NCBI GenBank assembly: GCA_036833805.1
Contig: DAITPA010000047.1
Location: 1-14,466, forward strand
DNA from: PALSA-1196 sp036833805
GTDB lineage: Bacteria > Pseudomonadota > Gammaproteobacteria > Steroidobacterales > Steroidobacteraceae
DNA: 14,466 bases
Direction of reading: 5' to 3'
Below, one piece after another: positions 13,290 to 14,466 of this stretch. Position numbers and translations under genes: made by a program. The notes under the pieces are model-generated. The model was not told the origin of the DNA and did no database searches. It worked only from the letters and a program-made list of their open reading frames with translations. Numbering within the stretch: the first letter of the stretch is position 1; each line of letters starts with the position of its first letter.

Positions 13290-14434
13290 AGCAAGTCGGC
13301 AACTAGATCCTCTTCATCCTCAAGCCCGATCGACAAACGCACAGTGCCTTCAGTGACCGCGGAAATACGCAATTGCTCGGTGGTCAGATCCCGACCAACC
13401 ATCATTTGCGGCGCGACCACCAGCGATTCAGTTGAACCCAGGCTCGCGCTCAAGGCGAAAAGCTCGAGGCTTTCAGCGAAGTGCCCGCCGGCCGCAAGGC
13501 CACCCGTCAAATCGACGCTTACGATGCTGCCGAACTCACGCATCTGGCGAGCTGCGAGCGCATGCTGCGGATGTTCGGGCAGCCCTGGATAGTGGACGCG
13601 CGCGACCAGCGGGTGGGACGCCAAGAGCCGCGCGATGCGCATGGCGCTTGAGCATTGCGCCGCGTAGCGGACGAAATAGGTCTTGAGGCCGCGCTGGATT
13701 AAAAAAGCCGAGTGCGGATCCAAGGCGCCGCCCAAGGCACCGAAATCCGTGCGCAGCAGCCGGATGAGTTCGGCACGCGCAATCACTGCGCCTCCCATGA
13801 CATCGCCGGTACCGGAAGCATATTTCGTGAGACTGTGCACGAACACATCCACGTCATATTCACCATGCTGATGAAAGCCCGCAAAAGTGTTGTCCAGCAC
13901 GCTGAGCGCGCCGTGCACCTGCGCCAAGTGGGTGATGGCTGCAATATCGGCGATCTTCGTGACCGGATTCGTAGGGCTTTCAAAAAACACAAGCCGCGTC
14001 GGCTGGGCCGCGAGCGCGCGCTCGATGCCGGAGAGATCTTCGATCGAGAGCATGCTGTGCGCCACACCGAAGCGGCTAAGGAGCCGACGGATGATATAGC
14101 GCGTCGGATTATAGGTCTCGATGAAGCACAGCACATGATCGCCCTGCTTCGTGAGCGCGAGTAGGGTCTGGGCCACCGCACCGACGCCGGTACTCGTCGT
14201 AAGGCAGTCGTCGCGACCTTGCAGCGCGGCGAGCGTCAGCTCAAGCTGACGCGTTGTGGGATTGGAATTACGCTGGTAGAAGAAACCCGGGCGCTCACCG
14301 CGCAGAAAGCGCATCGTCTGCGCGACATCGTCAAACTCAAACTTGACGTTCTGATAGATCGGCGCCCCGACAGGATGGTTGTCGGGCGCCATCTCCACCT
14401 TAGGCGGATGATTGACAAGTGTCGGCTTCTTCAT
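13253..14434 (-). CDS. PLP-dependent Cys/Met metabolism enzyme (cystathionine gamma-synthase/lyase family), divergent member
   Basis: A 393-residue fold-type I PLP enzyme of the transsulfuration family. The cofactor lysine is K204 in HSLTKYASGTGD. D181 in LDNTF pairs with the pyridine nitrogen. Y53 and R55 in FYQRNSNPT match the YSRxxNPT motif that reaches the neighbouring subunit's PLP phosphate. R366 in TVRLSIGLED is the expected carboxylate-binding arginine, and SLGSTESLV (331-339) is also typical. Several motifs deviate: the usual YGGT is YNPT (108-111), and KY-x-x-GHSD becomes KY-x-x-GTGD. The specific reaction (gamma-synthase, gamma-lyase or O-acylhomoserine sulfhydrylase) therefore cannot be assigned. 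No signal peptide is seen, so it is probably cytoplasmic. The ATG at 14434 starts a natural family N-terminus; only 32 bases of upstream sequence are available. The stop lies inside the aceK coding region. Confidence 0.92.
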   Translation of the reverse strand: MKKPTLVNHPPKVEMAPDNHPVGAPIYQNVKFEFDDVAQTMRFLRGERPGFFYQRNSNPTTRQLELTLAALQGRDDCLTTSTGVGAVAQTLLALTKQGDHVLCFIETYNPTRYIIRRLLSRFGVAHSMLSIEDLSGIERALAAQPTRLVFFESPTNPVTKIADIAAITHLAQVHGALSVLDNTFAGFHQHGEYDVDVFVHSLTKYASGTGDVMGGAVIARAELIRLLRTDFGALGGALDPHSAFLIQRGLKTYFVRYAAQCSSAMRIARLLASHPLVARVHYPGLPEHPQHALAARQMREFGSIVSVDLTGGLAAGGHFAESLELFALSASLGSTESLVVAPQMMVGRDLTTEQLRISAVTEGTVRLSIGLEDEEDLVADLLQALDAVRTRSD

Positions 14435-14466
14435 TCTCGATCGAGCCTCTGCGCAAACGCAGCCAG

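Noticed and set aside
1..14466. CRISPR array, tRNA, insertion sequence, attachment site, prophage or toxin-antitoxin pair
   Set aside because: I saw no regularly spaced repeats, cloverleaf-type tRNA sequence, transposase or integrase motif, or island boundary. Base composition looks even across the window.

Overview
The window is ordinary high-GC chromosomal DNA (roughly 60% GC by eye), most likely from a gammaproteobacterium, perhaps a soil or freshwater relative of the Xanthomonadales/Nevskiales/Steroidobacter type. The taxonomic clues are AceK together with an E. coli-type NADP isocitrate dehydrogenase, a PlpD-like patatin-barrel protein, and an S8 protease ending in a GlyGly-CTERM sorting signal. 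The lineage is an inference; there is no rRNA or other phylogenetic marker here. I see no tRNA, rRNA, CRISPR array, insertion sequence, phage gene or integrase. Coding density is very high and no gap reaches 300 bases.

Layout, left to right. The 5' part of msrA (methionine sulfoxide reductase A, minus strand, cut by the window edge) diverges from a two-gene plus-strand unit: an exported TPR protein and an 88-residue orphan. Converging on these is a large minus-strand gene for an outer-membrane patatin-like phospholipase with a BamA-type barrel. Divergent from it is a periplasmic PQQ quinoprotein of the glucose dehydrogenase family, followed by a small membrane-anchored TPR protein. That gene converges with, and is overlapped by, a secreted S8 serine protease gene. 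The protease appears broken by one frame change near its signal peptide and has probably lost its proper stop at the other end. Upstream of the protease, on the same strand, is a stand-alone agmatine deiminase gene. It diverges from an icd-aceK pair (isocitrate dehydrogenase and its kinase/phosphatase, 10 bases apart). The last gene is a Cys/Met-metabolism PLP enzyme on the minus strand, whose 3' end overlaps that of aceK by 37 bases.

How the genes fit together. The clearest functional unit is icd-aceK: the enzyme and the bifunctional kinase/phosphatase that switches it off are made from one transcript, with the target serine (S115) and the AceK catalytic residues in place. Four products look exported: the TPR protein, the patatin-barrel protein, the quinoprotein and the protease. 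They do not form a recognisable pathway. The remaining genes look like independent housekeeping or accessory functions.

I found no convincing undescribed multi-gene system. The observations most worth checking are the two frame anomalies in the S8 protease, the replacement of two active-site residues in the quinoprotein, the direct icd-aceK coupling, and the divergent active-site motifs of the terminal PLP enzyme.
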